Below, one piece after another: positions 9,304-17,668 of a DNA stretch of 64,000 nt. Position 1 is the first letter of the stretch. Each line of letters opens with the position of its first letter. This stretch comes from Candidatus Methylobacter oryzae (lineage in GTDB: Bacteria > Pseudomonadota > Gammaproteobacteria > Methylococcales > Methylomonadaceae). A program made the position numbers and the translations under genes. The stretch is taken from the NCBI RefSeq assembly GCF_003994235.2, contig NZ_RYFG02000116.1, positions 1 through 64,000 on the forward strand. Direction: 5' to 3'. The notes under the pieces were generated by a model that searched no databases, was not told where the DNA came from, and saw nothing but the letters and a program-made list of their open reading frames with translations.

Positions 9304-11556
9304 ATGCATCAGCTTCTTCCTTGCATCATTATCACCGAGTTAGTCTATTCAAGTGATACCGTACCACGGATTAAAAAGCTGTCCCCTGCCGCCGCTACGT
9401 TTCTAGGCTATACCGAAGAAGAGCTGATCGGTAAGCCTGTCGATATGATCTACAGTGGGGGAAATGACGAGGCGTTATGGCGAACAACCTTAGCCAAGGT
9501 GATCGATAAAAAAACCAGTGAAAATTTTATCGCCGAGGTACTTAGCAAAACAAATAACAAAATTCAGGCATTAATATCGCTTTCGGTATTATCTAAACAA
9601 ACGCCGGAAATAACCGACATTGTTTTACTGATCCAGGACAGACGTACCTTGAACAGAGCGGCCGAAGTCTCCAACCTCGAGTCGAGTGAAGAACGTTTTC
9701 GACAACTGGCGGAAATGGCTGGTGAGTGGTTGTGGGAGCAAGATTCTAATGGATATTATAGTTATAGCAGCGCCGCTGTTACCCAAATACTGGGTTATAG
9801 CCCTAATGAAGTGCTTGGCAAACACTATACCGAATTTTTAATGCCCCAGGATAAAGCGGATCAACGCCGATACATAACCAGTCACCGGCCTTTTTATGCG
9901 CTGTTATCCCACTATCGGCACAAAGACGGCCGGCAGATATTGACCGAATCGACCGGATTACCAATCATTAATGCCATGGGAGAGATCATTAAATGGCGAG
10001 GCGTTGATAGGGACATTACGGCCAGAATGCATTTTCAGGATGCCCTTATCGAAAGTGAAAAACGTACCCGTTTGATTATTGAAAGCTCCTTGAGCGCTAT
10101 CGTGATTATGAATTCTTACGGCATCGTTACCGACTGGAATCATCCGGCAGAAAAAATGTTCGGCTGGACTAAAGATGAAGCCATTGGCCAGCGTCTCGAC
10201 CAATTAATTATTCCGCCGGCGCAACGCGATGCTCATCGGCAAGGCTTACAGCACTTCCTGCGCACCGGCATTGGCCCATTATTGAACCAGCTGACCGAGC
10301 AGATCGCCATTCGCCGCGACGGCACTGAATTCCCGGTTGAACTGAGCGTGTCGCCATTAAAACTAGGCAATACCTATATATTCAGCGGTTTTATCCACGA
10401 CATCACAACACGCAAACGCCTGGAACATCGGTTTCGGCAAGCCGTGGAGTCAGCTCCCAATGCCATTGTCATGGTTGATAAATCGGGAACGATTGAGATG
10501 GTCAATTCGCAAACAGAGGCTTTTTTCGGCTACTCTCGCGCTGAACTAATTGGCCAGCCGGTTGAAATATTAGTGCCCGAACGTTTTCGCGGTTCGCATT
10601 TCGGCTATCGCCAAGCCTATCTGGCCGCCCCTGTGTCCAGACCAATGGGCGTCGGCCGTGATCTTTACGGATTGCGCAAAGACGGAACTGAATTTCCGGT
10701 TGAAATCGGCCTTAGTCTGATCGATAGTAAAGAAGAAACACTGATACTAAGCACCATCGTAGACATTACCACGCGAAAAGCGACGGAAGCCGCAATTCGT
10801 CAAGCCCAGGTTAACCTGGCCATTGCGCAAAGTGAAATCAAGATAGCCCAACGTATTCAAGCATCGCTTTCCCCCTCTGCGCCGATTGAAACCGGTCATT
10901 TTGAAATTACCGGTTTTTGCCTGCCGGCCGATCGAGTAGGCGGAGACTACTTCGATTATTTTTACCGCAATGAAGACTATTTGGACATTGTTATAGCCGA
11001 CGTTTCCGGCCATTCGATCGGCCCTGCCCTGTTTATGGTGGAGACTCGTAGCTTTATTCGCACTCAGGCAAGTATCTCGGCTACGCCTTCACAAACACTG
11101 AAAATGCTGAATAATTTTCTTTTTGAGGATTTGGACAGGTCCGAATACTTTATCACTTTGTTCTATTTGCAATACAACACAACTAATCACCAATTGAGTT
11201 TTGCCAATGCCGGCCATCCTCCTCCGTTGTTGCTTCATACGAATCAAACCGAATGCAGACAACTGGATGCGGAGGGTTTAATACTGGGTGTCCACAAAGA
11301 TGTGTTTTTTGAAGAAAATACTATCCAGCTATCCGCGGGTGATTTAATCCTACTGTACACCGACGGTTTAACCGAAGCGGAAAATGCCAATGGCGAATTT
11401 TTCGGTCTAAAACGCGTCCATGATATTCTCGTACAACATGCGCAGCAGCCTCCGCAGGCAATTATTGAAGAGCTGCTGCGCCAGCTAAAACAATTTTGTC
11501 GAGCCGCCTCTTTTAATGACGATATTACGTTAATGATTTTTAAACGACTGTTGTAA
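9304..11556 (+). CDS. Multi-PAS SpoIIE/RsbU-type serine phosphatase
   Basis: The product has 750 residues. It carries four PAS-like units at about 20-110, 130-250, 255-375 and 380-500, the last three each ending in the D(I/R)T(A/T)R motif typical of PAS/PAC. A coiled linker leads to a C-terminal PP2C-type SpoIIE phosphatase domain (about 540-750) with VGGDYFDYF, DVSGHSIGPALFM, NAGHPPPLLL, YTDGLTEAEN and FNDDITLMI, so the metal-binding Asp residues are kept. Such proteins usually dephosphorylate an anti-sigma-factor antagonist in partner switching. No antagonist or anti-sigma gene is adjacent. There are no membrane segments, so it is a cytoplasmic sensor. The start is uncertain because a strong Shine-Dalgarno is missing. 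Confidence 0.9.
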   Translation: MHQLLPCIIITELVYSSDTVPRIKKLSPAAATFLGYTEEELIGKPVDMIYSGGNDEALWRTTLAKVIDKKTSENFIAEVLSKTNNKIQALISLSVLSKQTPEITDIVLLIQDRRTLNRAAEVSNLESSEERFRQLAEMAGEWLWEQDSNGYYSYSSAAVTQILGYSPNEVLGKHYTEFLMPQDKADQRRYITSHRPFYALLSHYRHKDGRQILTESTGLPIINAMGEIIKWRGVDRDITARMHFQDALIESEKRTRLIIESSLSAIVIMNSYGIVTDWNHPAEKMFGWTKDEAIGQRLDQLIIPPAQRDAHRQGLQHFLRTGIGPLLNQLTEQIAIRRDGTEFPVELSVSPLKLGNTYIFSGFIHDITTRKRLEHRFRQAVESAPNAIVMVDKSGTIEMVNSQTEAFFGYSRAELIGQPVEILVPERFRGSHFGYRQAYLAAPVSRPMGVGRDLYGLRKDGTEFPVEIGLSLIDSKEETLILSTIVDITTRKATEAAIRQAQVNLAIAQSEIKIAQRIQASLSPSAPIETGHFEITGFCLPADRVGGDYFDYFYRNEDYLDIVIADVSGHSIGPALFMVETRSFIRTQASISATPSQTLKMLNNFLFEDLDRSEYFITLFYLQYNTTNHQLSFANAGHPPPLLLHTNQTECRQLDAEGLILGVHKDVFFEENTIQLSAGDLILLYTDGLTEAENANGEFFGLKRVHDILVQHAQQPPQAIIEELLRQLKQFCRAASFNDDITLMIFKRLL

Positions 11557-11633
11557 GTGATTGATTACAATTTCGTATGTTAACCTGACTTTACACAAAA
11601 GCTGCCTGCTGTGTAGATTAGGGGAACAATATA

Positions 11634-11825
11634 ATGATTGGGAAATTAACGGAAGAAGCATGGGTTCTTTATCTGAAAATCTTGGATGTTAATCGGGCAT
11701 CAAGTTATTCAATAGAACACGAAAGCAGGATAAATAGATTAACAGACCGAATTTATCTCAGATATTTACGGCGAAGATGTGCGATGGAGCTTCATCTGAC
11801 AAAAAAAGGCAAAGGGTTCCAATAG
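11634..11825 (+). CDS. Small basic unknown protein, 63 residues
   Basis: A good Shine-Dalgarno (AGGGGA at 11620-11625) precedes the ATG at 11634. The product is rich in Arg, Lys, Leu and Tyr (IYLRYLRRRCAMELHLTKKGKG) and has no membrane segment. It lies 77 bases after the SpoIIE phosphatase gene on the same strand and may be cotranscribed with it. I do not recognise the family. The ribosome binding site is the main support. Confidence 0.5.
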   Translation: MIGKLTEEAWVLYLKILDVNRASSYSIEHESRINRLTDRIYLRYLRRRCAMELHLTKKGKGFQ

Positions 11826-11863
11826 AGTCCAAGCAATCCGCTGTGGTTTTATTAGAAACTCAT

Positions 11864-12370
11864 TTAAAAATAACTTGAAGCCCAAAACAGCAAACCGCCG
11901 GCAAATACTCCTGCCAACACATCATCCAGCATGATGCCAAGACCGCCCTGCACCTGCCGGTCAACCCACTTAATCGGCCACGGTTTGAGTATGTCAAAAA
12001 ATCTAAATAGAACAAAGCCCAATACCATAGCTTGCCAGCTAAAAGGAACCAACCATAAGGTAATCAGGTAACCGGCAATCTCATCCCAAACGATGCCGCC
12101 AAAATCGTGTTCATCCAGTTTTTTTGCCGCAACGTCGCAAATCCATATTCCTGCAACCGTCACAATCAGCGTCAACAGGCTATAAACGAACAGATTGGCT
12201 TGCGCAAATAACCAGTAGACAGGAACGGCGGCCAACGTCCCAAAGGTGCCGGGGGCCTTTTTTGCCAAACCGGAACCGAAACCGAACGCCATAAACAGGA
12301 TCGGATCGGACATTATCTGTTTGGGCGTCAGTTTATTCTTGCCCAGTTCGGTGTTAAGAAAAATGCTCAA
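11864..12370 (-). CDS. pgpA: Phosphatidylglycerophosphatase A
   Basis: PgpA dephosphorylates phosphatidylglycerol phosphate in the inner membrane. The 168-residue product has the family's N-terminal GFGSGLAKKAPGTFGTLAA segment, the DEHDFGGIVWDEIAGY acidic motif and a C-terminal IMLDDVLAG motif, with hydrophobic membrane segments between. The chosen start overlaps the end of thiL by 17 bases, and that length matches E. coli PgpA. It is the last gene of the rib/nus/thi operon. Confidence 0.93.
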   Translation of the reverse strand: MSIFLNTELGKNKLTPKQIMSDPILFMAFGFGSGLAKKAPGTFGTLAAVPVYWLFAQANLFVYSLLTLIVTVAGIWICDVAAKKLDEHDFGGIVWDEIAGYLITLWLVPFSWQAMVLGFVLFRFFDILKPWPIKWVDRQVQGGLGIMLDDVLAGVFAGGLLFWASSYF

Positions 12371-13289
12371 AACCTTTGACCTCTAATAGTTGGATGTGAC
12401 CTGATTTATTCAGCCGCAAACCGAGCTGGGATTCAATGACGCCGATTTTGGTTGCGGCTATTTTCAACTGCGCCGCCTGTTCCGGGCTTATCGTAAAACA
12501 TAACTCATAGTCGTCACCGGCAGTCAGCGGCATTGACCAGTCGCCGGTATTATTTATGTAATCCGTTACCGCTTTTGACAACGGCAACGCATCCCAATCA
12601 AGACAGGCGCCGACTTGGCTTTGTTGCAGAATATGGCCCAGGTCGCCCGCCAAGCCATCCGACAAGTCTATGCAGGCATTGGCAATACCGATCAAGGCCT
12701 GCCCTGCTTCGACTTGCGGATCAGGACAGTTAAATCGCGCTAAAGCTGCCTCGGAATCGGCGCAGTCATAGCCCTGCTTTACTTTTAATCCCAAGCCGGC
12801 ATCGCCCAGAGAACCGCTCATATAAATAAAATCGCCGGGACGGGCCGCCGAACGCATCAACGCCCGACCTTTCGGAACCAGGCCCATCGCTTGAACGGTT
12901 AATGTCAACGGCCCGGATGTGGTATCGCCGCCGATCAAATCTACTGAATAACGTTCGGCCAGATTTAAAAAACCCTTGGCAAAAGCGGTCAGCCAATTTT
13001 CGTCAACTTTAGGCAGGGTTAATGCCAACGTCACCGAGACCGGCTTTGCCCCCATCGCGGCAAGGTCGCTCAAATTGACGGCCAGCAGTTTATGGCCCAG
13101 TAGCTCCGGGTCGGTTCCGGCAAAAAAATGCACGTTTTCAACCATTGTGTCGGTGGTGACTGCCAGTTCATAACCGTCCGGAATCGACATCAACGCGCAG
13201 TCATCGCCAATGCCCAAGCGCGTCGACGGATTTTTGATTGATTGCCGGGTGAAGAAGCGCTGGATTAGGGAGAATTCGGAAAGAGACAT
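12354..13289 (-). CDS. thiL: Thiamine-monophosphate kinase
   Basis: ThiL phosphorylates thiamine monophosphate to the active cofactor thiamine diphosphate. The 311-residue product opens with FSLIQRFF and then the GDDCAL motif. The metal-binding TTDTMVENVHF, LAVNLSDLAAMGA and GGDTTSG motifs follow, and AGDDYELCF lies near the end. It belongs to the nusB-thiL-pgpA group common in proteobacteria. Here an ATPase/TOPRIM pair separates it from nusB, 27 bases upstream of its start, so its expression probably depends on read-through of that insertion. Confidence 0.95.
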   Translation of the reverse strand: MSLSEFSLIQRFFTRQSIKNPSTRLGIGDDCALMSIPDGYELAVTTDTMVENVHFFAGTDPELLGHKLLAVNLSDLAAMGAKPVSVTLALTLPKVDENWLTAFAKGFLNLAERYSVDLIGGDTTSGPLTLTVQAMGLVPKGRALMRSAARPGDFIYMSGSLGDAGLGLKVKQGYDCADSEAALARFNCPDPQVEAGQALIGIANACIDLSDGLAGDLGHILQQSQVGACLDWDALPLSKAVTDYINNTGDWSMPLTAGDDYELCFTISPEQAAQLKIAATKIGVIESQLGLRLNKSGHIQLLEVKGFEHFS

Positions 13290-13316
13290 GAGTTTTTAGG
13301 AAGAAAGATTAAGAAA

Positions 13317-13889
13317 TCATGCAAACAGATTTTTTAACTCGGCTTTTAAATCATCAAAATGCGGATGTCCGAAATTATAGGGAGGGTCCGGGTATGCGAT
13401 TGTGTACAAATGATTAATAATTCTTTTGTGAATATTCTTAGAATTCATTTTCGAACATTTAACAAAACATTCGATACATTTTCGTTTTTGTTCTGGCAAC
13501 GAAGCTAGAATTAATGATTCCAAATAACCTATTTTAGTATTAGGGTCACAAACAATATAAACGCGAGAAATATCTTGAAAACCTAATTTCTCAACAATTT
13601 GCTTTAGCTGATTTTCTGTATTTTCAAAACCTTTATATTTTGCATCATCTTTTTCATCATCGGCATCGACGACAAATAATATTTTATTTATCTCTTCGGC
13701 TTCTACAGAACTTTTAAGCTCCTTATAGTTAGCATTATTGATGTTAAAAAACTCGCTTTTATAACCAAAAGCATAAAAATCAACTGAATTTTCAGGAAGT
13801 CCTAGTTCTTTAAATAAACTTATTATTAACTTTTTATCAGCAGTCTTATCATTGCGGCTGCCCTCATGCAAAATAGCAGCCCTTACCAT
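13317..13889 (-). CDS. TOPRIM-like protein (DUF3226-type), partner of the upstream ATPase
   Basis: The 190-residue product has the layout of a small TOPRIM-fold protein: an acidic start motif (LHEGSRNDK, Glu9), a strand ending in DADD (KILFVVDADDE, near residue 75), and GYLESLIL near 125. TOPRIM domains coordinate metal in nucleases, primases and OLD-family proteins. The best fit I can give by eye is the DUF3226/OLD-associated group. The gene overlaps the ATPase gene by 7 bases, so the two are translationally coupled. It is AT-rich compared with the flanking nusB and thiL. A nuclease role paired with the ATPase is inference. Confidence 0.65.
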   Translation of the reverse strand: MVRAAILHEGSRNDKTADKKLIISLFKELGLPENSVDFYAFGYKSEFFNINNANYKELKSSVEAEEINKILFVVDADDEKDDAKYKGFENTENQLKQIVEKLGFQDISRVYIVCDPNTKIGYLESLILASLPEQKRKCIECFVKCSKMNSKNIHKRIINHLYTIAYPDPPYNFGHPHFDDLKAELKNLFA

Positions 13890-14848
13890 CCCCTTACCTC
13901 ATGTTCTTGATCTAAACTGTTTAAGAATACTTCGTAATCCATTACAACAGTCTTTATTTCTTGCTGCTTATTTCTTACTAAACGAGTATAGCTAATATCG
14001 CGTTCTTCAAGTTTCTCTGAAACTCGCGCGAACGACTCAAGCATTTCCTTGGAATGGGTAATTGCAAATACTTGGCAGTTGATTTTCTTTGAGAGCGTTA
14101 AAATGATCTCCCATAATCTGTCTAACTGGGTGTAATGGATACCGTTATCTATTTCATCGATAAATAAATAACCGTTTTCACAGGCATAAAGAGCGCAGAT
14201 TATGGAAATGTAATGCCTTAATCCATCGCCGAATTCAACTATATCGCGGTATACACCATTAGTTTTACATTGAGGTTTGTCACCTATAATTTTAAAGCTC
14301 TCAAGGCTATCGTCAAACTCACGAATAAAGGTATTTAGCTGATTTTCTTGATCTTGCTTTTGAATAGCTTGATAAGCCCATATTATTCCGCCATCGCTCC
14401 AACCAAAATTATCAATAATTCTAACATTGTCGATGGTCTCAAAAATAATACTAAATTCATTTGCATTAATAAATATTGAATTATTGTTGATATTCAGTTG
14501 ATATGTTTTTAAAGCATCTTTCTCTGAAATTGAATATTTTATGGAAAATAGATTGGAATCTGCAATATAACACTTTGTAGAGTCTAATATAGCTTGCTGA
14601 TCTATATCTTTTTTATATCCGTAAAGAATATTCAAACTTTCACGGTCAAATTTAATATTATAAATCGCCGTTATCATTGTGTTTATATTTATAGAATGAA
14701 CATTAATATAACAAGCCTCCATAAAAGCCGTCTTACCGACATTATTTTTCCCGCCGATTAAATTAACCCGCTTAAAACCGGATGCTTTAAAATCGATAAA
14801 ACATTTAAACTGTTTTATTTGAATCTCGGTTAAAAAATGTTCATTCAT
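13883..14848 (-). CDS. AAA/ABC-type ATPase of the OLD/RecF-like (AAA_15/AAA_21) group
   Basis: The 321-residue product begins with the IQIKQFKCF segment typical of RecF/SMC-like ATPases. Walker A is GGKNNVGKTA (about 32-41), the signature-like motif is FGDGLRHYIS, Walker B is YLFIDEIDNGIHY and the switch His is in THSKE. The middle is short, with no SMC coiled coil and no fused TOPRIM. Related ATPases work with TOPRIM nucleases in OLD, Gabija and PARIS antiphage systems, and the next gene encodes a TOPRIM-like protein. The ATG at 14848 has an AAGGA about 9 bases upstream. The pair sits inside a housekeeping operon and is AT-rich, which suggests horizontal arrival. A defence role is inference. 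Confidence 0.8.
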   Translation of the reverse strand: MNEHFLTEIQIKQFKCFIDFKASGFKRVNLIGGKNNVGKTAFMEACYINVHSININTMITAIYNIKFDRESLNILYGYKKDIDQQAILDSTKCYIADSNLFSIKYSISEKDALKTYQLNINNNSIFINANEFSIIFETIDNVRIIDNFGWSDGGIIWAYQAIQKQDQENQLNTFIREFDDSLESFKIIGDKPQCKTNGVYRDIVEFGDGLRHYISIICALYACENGYLFIDEIDNGIHYTQLDRLWEIILTLSKKINCQVFAITHSKEMLESFARVSEKLEERDISYTRLVRNKQQEIKTVVMDYEVFLNSLDQEHEVRGW

Positions 14849-14911
14849 CGTATCAATCCTTCCAGTTAACGAAATATAAAACTTCGTGTCCTTCGTGGTG
14901 AATAAAAGCTT

Positions 14912-15352
14912 TTACTTTGAACTTTGCGTCTTACTCTTAATCTCCACCGCTCTTTTTTGCTGAGCCACTTTATCCAATATGCCATTAACATACTTATGAC
15001 TACCATCAGCGCCAAAGTCTTTGGCGAGATTAATACCTTCATTTAAAACAACCCGGTACGGCATATTCAACCGGTACAACAACTCATACACGCCGATTCT
15101 TAAAATCGCCCTTTCAACCGGGTCAATCGTGTCAACAGGACGATCAACAAATTCCGACAACGCTCGGTCGATTTCATCCAGGTTTTTAGGTACGCCGTAA
15201 AACAATTCGACAAAATAACTTTTCTGGGCGTCTTTCAACCGTTCTTCTTCGAGAAATTGCCGCTCAATCTCGCTAAGATTCTGACCGGCCATTTGCCATT
15301 GATACAATGCCTGCACAGCCGCTTTCCGGGCATTGGTTCTCGCTTGACTCAT
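14912..15352 (-). CDS. nusB: Transcription antitermination factor NusB
   Basis: NusB binds boxA RNA with NusE (S10) in rRNA antitermination. The 146-residue product has the opening ARKAAVQALYQWQM, the central PVDTIDPVERAILRIGVYEL and the C-terminal LNEGINLAKDFGADGSHKYVNGILDK, all characteristic of NusB. Its start codon overlaps the ribH stop by one base, so the two are coupled. The order ribH-nusB is conserved in many bacteria. Confidence 0.97.
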   Translation of the reverse strand: MSQARTNARKAAVQALYQWQMAGQNLSEIERQFLEEERLKDAQKSYFVELFYGVPKNLDEIDRALSEFVDRPVDTIDPVERAILRIGVYELLYRLNMPYRVVLNEGINLAKDFGADGSHKYVNGILDKVAQQKRAVEIKSKTQSSK

Positions 15353-15828
15353 TAGATTTCCAGGTTGTTAAATAAACTGACTACTTCAATAGCGGATAAC
15401 GCCGCTTCCGCGCCTTTGTTACCAGCTTTGGTTCCCGCTCTTTCTATCGCTTGTTCAATGCTGTCCACAGTTAACACGCCAAAACTGACCGGCACATTAT
15501 GTTGCAGCGAAACTTGCGCCAAACCTTTAACGCACTCGCCGGCGACGTATTCAAAATGCGGCGTGCCGCCGCGAATCACTGCGCCCAACGCAATAATCGC
15601 ATCGTATTTTTTAGCTGCCGCTACGCGCTGTGCGACGATAGGCAATTCAAACGCACCGGGGGCCTTAACCAAATGAATGTTTTCTTTATTGGCGCCGTGG
15701 CGTACCAGTGCGTCAATCGCACCGGCTTCCAATTGCTCAACAATGAAACTGTTAAACCGGGAAGCGATGATGCAGAATTTTCCGCCTTGAACGAGCAAAT
15801 TTCCTTCAAAGGTTTTTAATGTTGACAT
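15352..15828 (-). CDS. ribH: 6,7-dimethyl-8-ribityllumazine synthase
   Basis: RibH condenses 3,4-dihydroxy-2-butanone 4-phosphate with the ribitylamino-pyrimidine to form lumazine, the penultimate riboflavin step. The 158-residue product has the substrate-loop motifs [13 protein letters not shown] and [17 protein letters not shown], plus [12 protein letters not shown]. The protein normally assembles into pentamers or icosahedra in the cytoplasm. It lies in the rib operon, 50 bases after ribBA. Confidence 0.97.
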   Translation of the reverse strand: MSTLKTFEGNLLVQGGKFCIIASRFNSFIVEQLEAGAIDALVRHGANKENIHLVKAPGAFELPIVAQRVAAAKKYDAIIALGAVIRGGTPHFEYVAGECVKGLAQVSLQHNVPVSFGVLTVDSIEQAIERAGTKAGNKGAEAALSAIEVVSLFNNLEI

Positions 15829-15878
15829 GATGTTTCTCTACTATGTGATTAACTTGTGATGTTATTGGGTTTCTTTAT

Positions 15879-16982
15879 TCAACCTATATGCTCGGCGACT
15901 TCCAAGTCAAAGCCGGACAACGCGACATACTTTTTCTGGGTACCTAACACTTTCAATTTGTGCACGCCCAGATCGGACAGAATTCGGGCGCCGGTACCGG
16001 TTGTGCGCCAATCGGTAGCGCCGGCTATTTGGGTTTGGCTGCCGATGCCGTGATCTTCCAATTGATAATGATGTATCAGTTCAGCCAATGACTTGTTGTC
16101 TTCGCTTTGCCTGACAATCACCAACACGCCCCGCCCTTCTTCGGCTATTTTCTGCATGGCCGAACGCAATGGAATGCTGCAATCGCTACGCTTCGATGAC
16201 AATAGATCATCCAGCAAATTGCGAGCGTGAACCCTGACCAGAACCGGTTCATCGCCGGAAACATGGCCCATAACCAACGCCAGATGCAGGTTATTGTCGT
16301 TCCTGTCCTGGTAAGCGTAAAGCCTGAAATCGCCGAATTCGGTCGGGTAAGCGCATTCGCTGATGCGTTCCAACGTATTTTCGTGCTGGATACGGTAATG
16401 GATTAAATCGGCGATAGTGCCTATTTTAAGATCGTGCTGTTTGGCAAATACTTCCAAATCAGGGCGTCTTGCCATCGAGCCGTCTTCATTAAGTATCTCG
16501 ACGATAACCGCCGCCGGTTCCACGCCAGCCAAGCGGGCCAAATCGCAGCCGGCTTCGGTATGACCCGCACGGTTTAATACGCCGCCGGGTTGCGCCATTA
16601 ACGGGAAAATATGTCCCGGTTGTACCAGATCGTCGGCTTTAGCGTCCGCCGCGACCGCGCATTGAATGGTACGAGCCCGGTCGGCTGCGGAAATGCCGGT
16701 TGTTACGCCGCTTGCGGCCTCAATGGACACGGTAAAATTGGTTGAGTGGGCGGTCTTGTTTTCGTTGACCATCAACGGCAAACGCAATTGCTGGCAGCGT
16801 TCGCTTGTCAACGTCAGACAAATCAGGCCGCGGCCGTAACGGGCCATGAAATTCACATCCTCAGGCCGTGCAAAGGAAGCCGCCATGACCAAGTCGCCTT
16901 CGTTTTCACGGTCTTCATCGTCCATAATGATGACCATTTTCCCTAAGCGTAAGTCTTCTATAATCTCTTCGATGGTATTCAT
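15879..16982 (-). CDS. ribBA: 3,4-dihydroxy-2-butanone 4-phosphate synthase with degenerate RibA-like domain
   Basis: The 367-residue product has a full RibB domain (about 1-200) with the acidic loop DDEDRENEGDL, the AGHTEAGCDL motif and the GVEPAAVI segment. It makes the four-carbon precursor of riboflavin from ribulose 5-phosphate. The C-terminal half aligns with GTP cyclohydrolase II, but the zinc site is damaged. Where active enzymes have three Cys, the segment VRVHARNLLDDLLSSKRSDC keeps only the last; Asn and Ser replace the others. This matches the RibB-hybrid type known in proteobacteria, in which GTP cyclohydrolase activity comes from a separate ribA, which is not in this window. It lies in the operon between ribE and ribH. 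Confidence 0.93.
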   Translation of the reverse strand: MNTIEEIIEDLRLGKMVIIMDDEDRENEGDLVMAASFARPEDVNFMARYGRGLICLTLTSERCQQLRLPLMVNENKTAHSTNFTVSIEAASGVTTGISAADRARTIQCAVAADAKADDLVQPGHIFPLMAQPGGVLNRAGHTEAGCDLARLAGVEPAAVIVEILNEDGSMARRPDLEVFAKQHDLKIGTIADLIHYRIQHENTLERISECAYPTEFGDFRLYAYQDRNDNNLHLALVMGHVSGDEPVLVRVHARNLLDDLLSSKRSDCSIPLRSAMQKIAEEGRGVLVIVRQSEDNKSLAELIHHYQLEDHGIGSQTQIAGATDWRTTGTGARILSDLGVHKLKVLGTQKKYVALSGFDLEVAEHIG

Positions 16983-16997
16983 TGTTGCCTTGGGCTG

Positions 16998-17654
16998 TTA
17001 GCCAAAAAAACCGCTTTTTTGCAATAATTCTTCCGTGACTCCGCCGCAACTTTTAGCTGCCGCATCACCCTTGATTAACCGCTCCAGATAACGAGCCAGC
17101 AAATCCACTTCCAGGTTGACTTTAGTCCCGACCGCCGCATCGCCCAACGTGGTTTCCTTGAGCGTATGCGGTACGATATTAACGCTGAACACAGAGCCGT
17201 TGACTTCATTGACGGTCAGGCTAATGCCGTTGATACAAATAGAGCCTTTCTCGGCAATATATTTAGCCAGATTATCGGGGGCTTTGAATTTAAAACGGAA
17301 CGAGCGTCCGTCCGCCTGCTTTTCCGTCACCATGCCGATACCGTCGACATGACCGCTGACGATATGCCCGCCCAAGCGTGTTGTCGGCGTCAGAGCCAGC
17401 TCAAGATTAACCGGTGTGCCGACGGTTGCGGTATTTAAGGTCGTTCTGGATAAAGTCTCATTGGAGACATCGGCGCAAAAATGATTTGCACCCAACTCGA
17501 CCGCAGTCAGGCACACGCCGTTAACGGCAATGCTGTCGCCAAGTACGACGCCGTTCAGCGGTAATTTGCCGGTGGCGATGGTCAAGCGGCAGTCGCCGGC
17601 TTTTTGCTCGATTGCCGATATTTTGCCCACTGCCAAGATAATGCCTGTAAACAT
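16998..17654 (-). CDS. ribE: Riboflavin synthase, alpha subunit
   Basis: This enzyme dismutates two lumazine molecules to riboflavin. The 218-residue product shows the internal duplication of the family: an N-terminal barrel starting MFTGII with SIAVNGVCLTAVE, and a second barrel with SICINGISLTVNEV, joined by GGHIVSGHVDGIG. It lies 14 bases downstream of ribD in the operon. The symbol ribC is used for the same gene in some species. Confidence 0.97.
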   Translation of the reverse strand: MFTGIILAVGKISAIEQKAGDCRLTIATGKLPLNGVVLGDSIAVNGVCLTAVELGANHFCADVSNETLSRTTLNTATVGTPVNLELALTPTTRLGGHIVSGHVDGIGMVTEKQADGRSFRFKFKAPDNLAKYIAEKGSICINGISLTVNEVNGSVFSVNIVPHTLKETTLGDAAVGTKVNLEVDLLARYLERLIKGDAAAKSCGGVTEELLQKSGFFG

Positions 17655-17668
17655 GGAATGTCTCGCTC

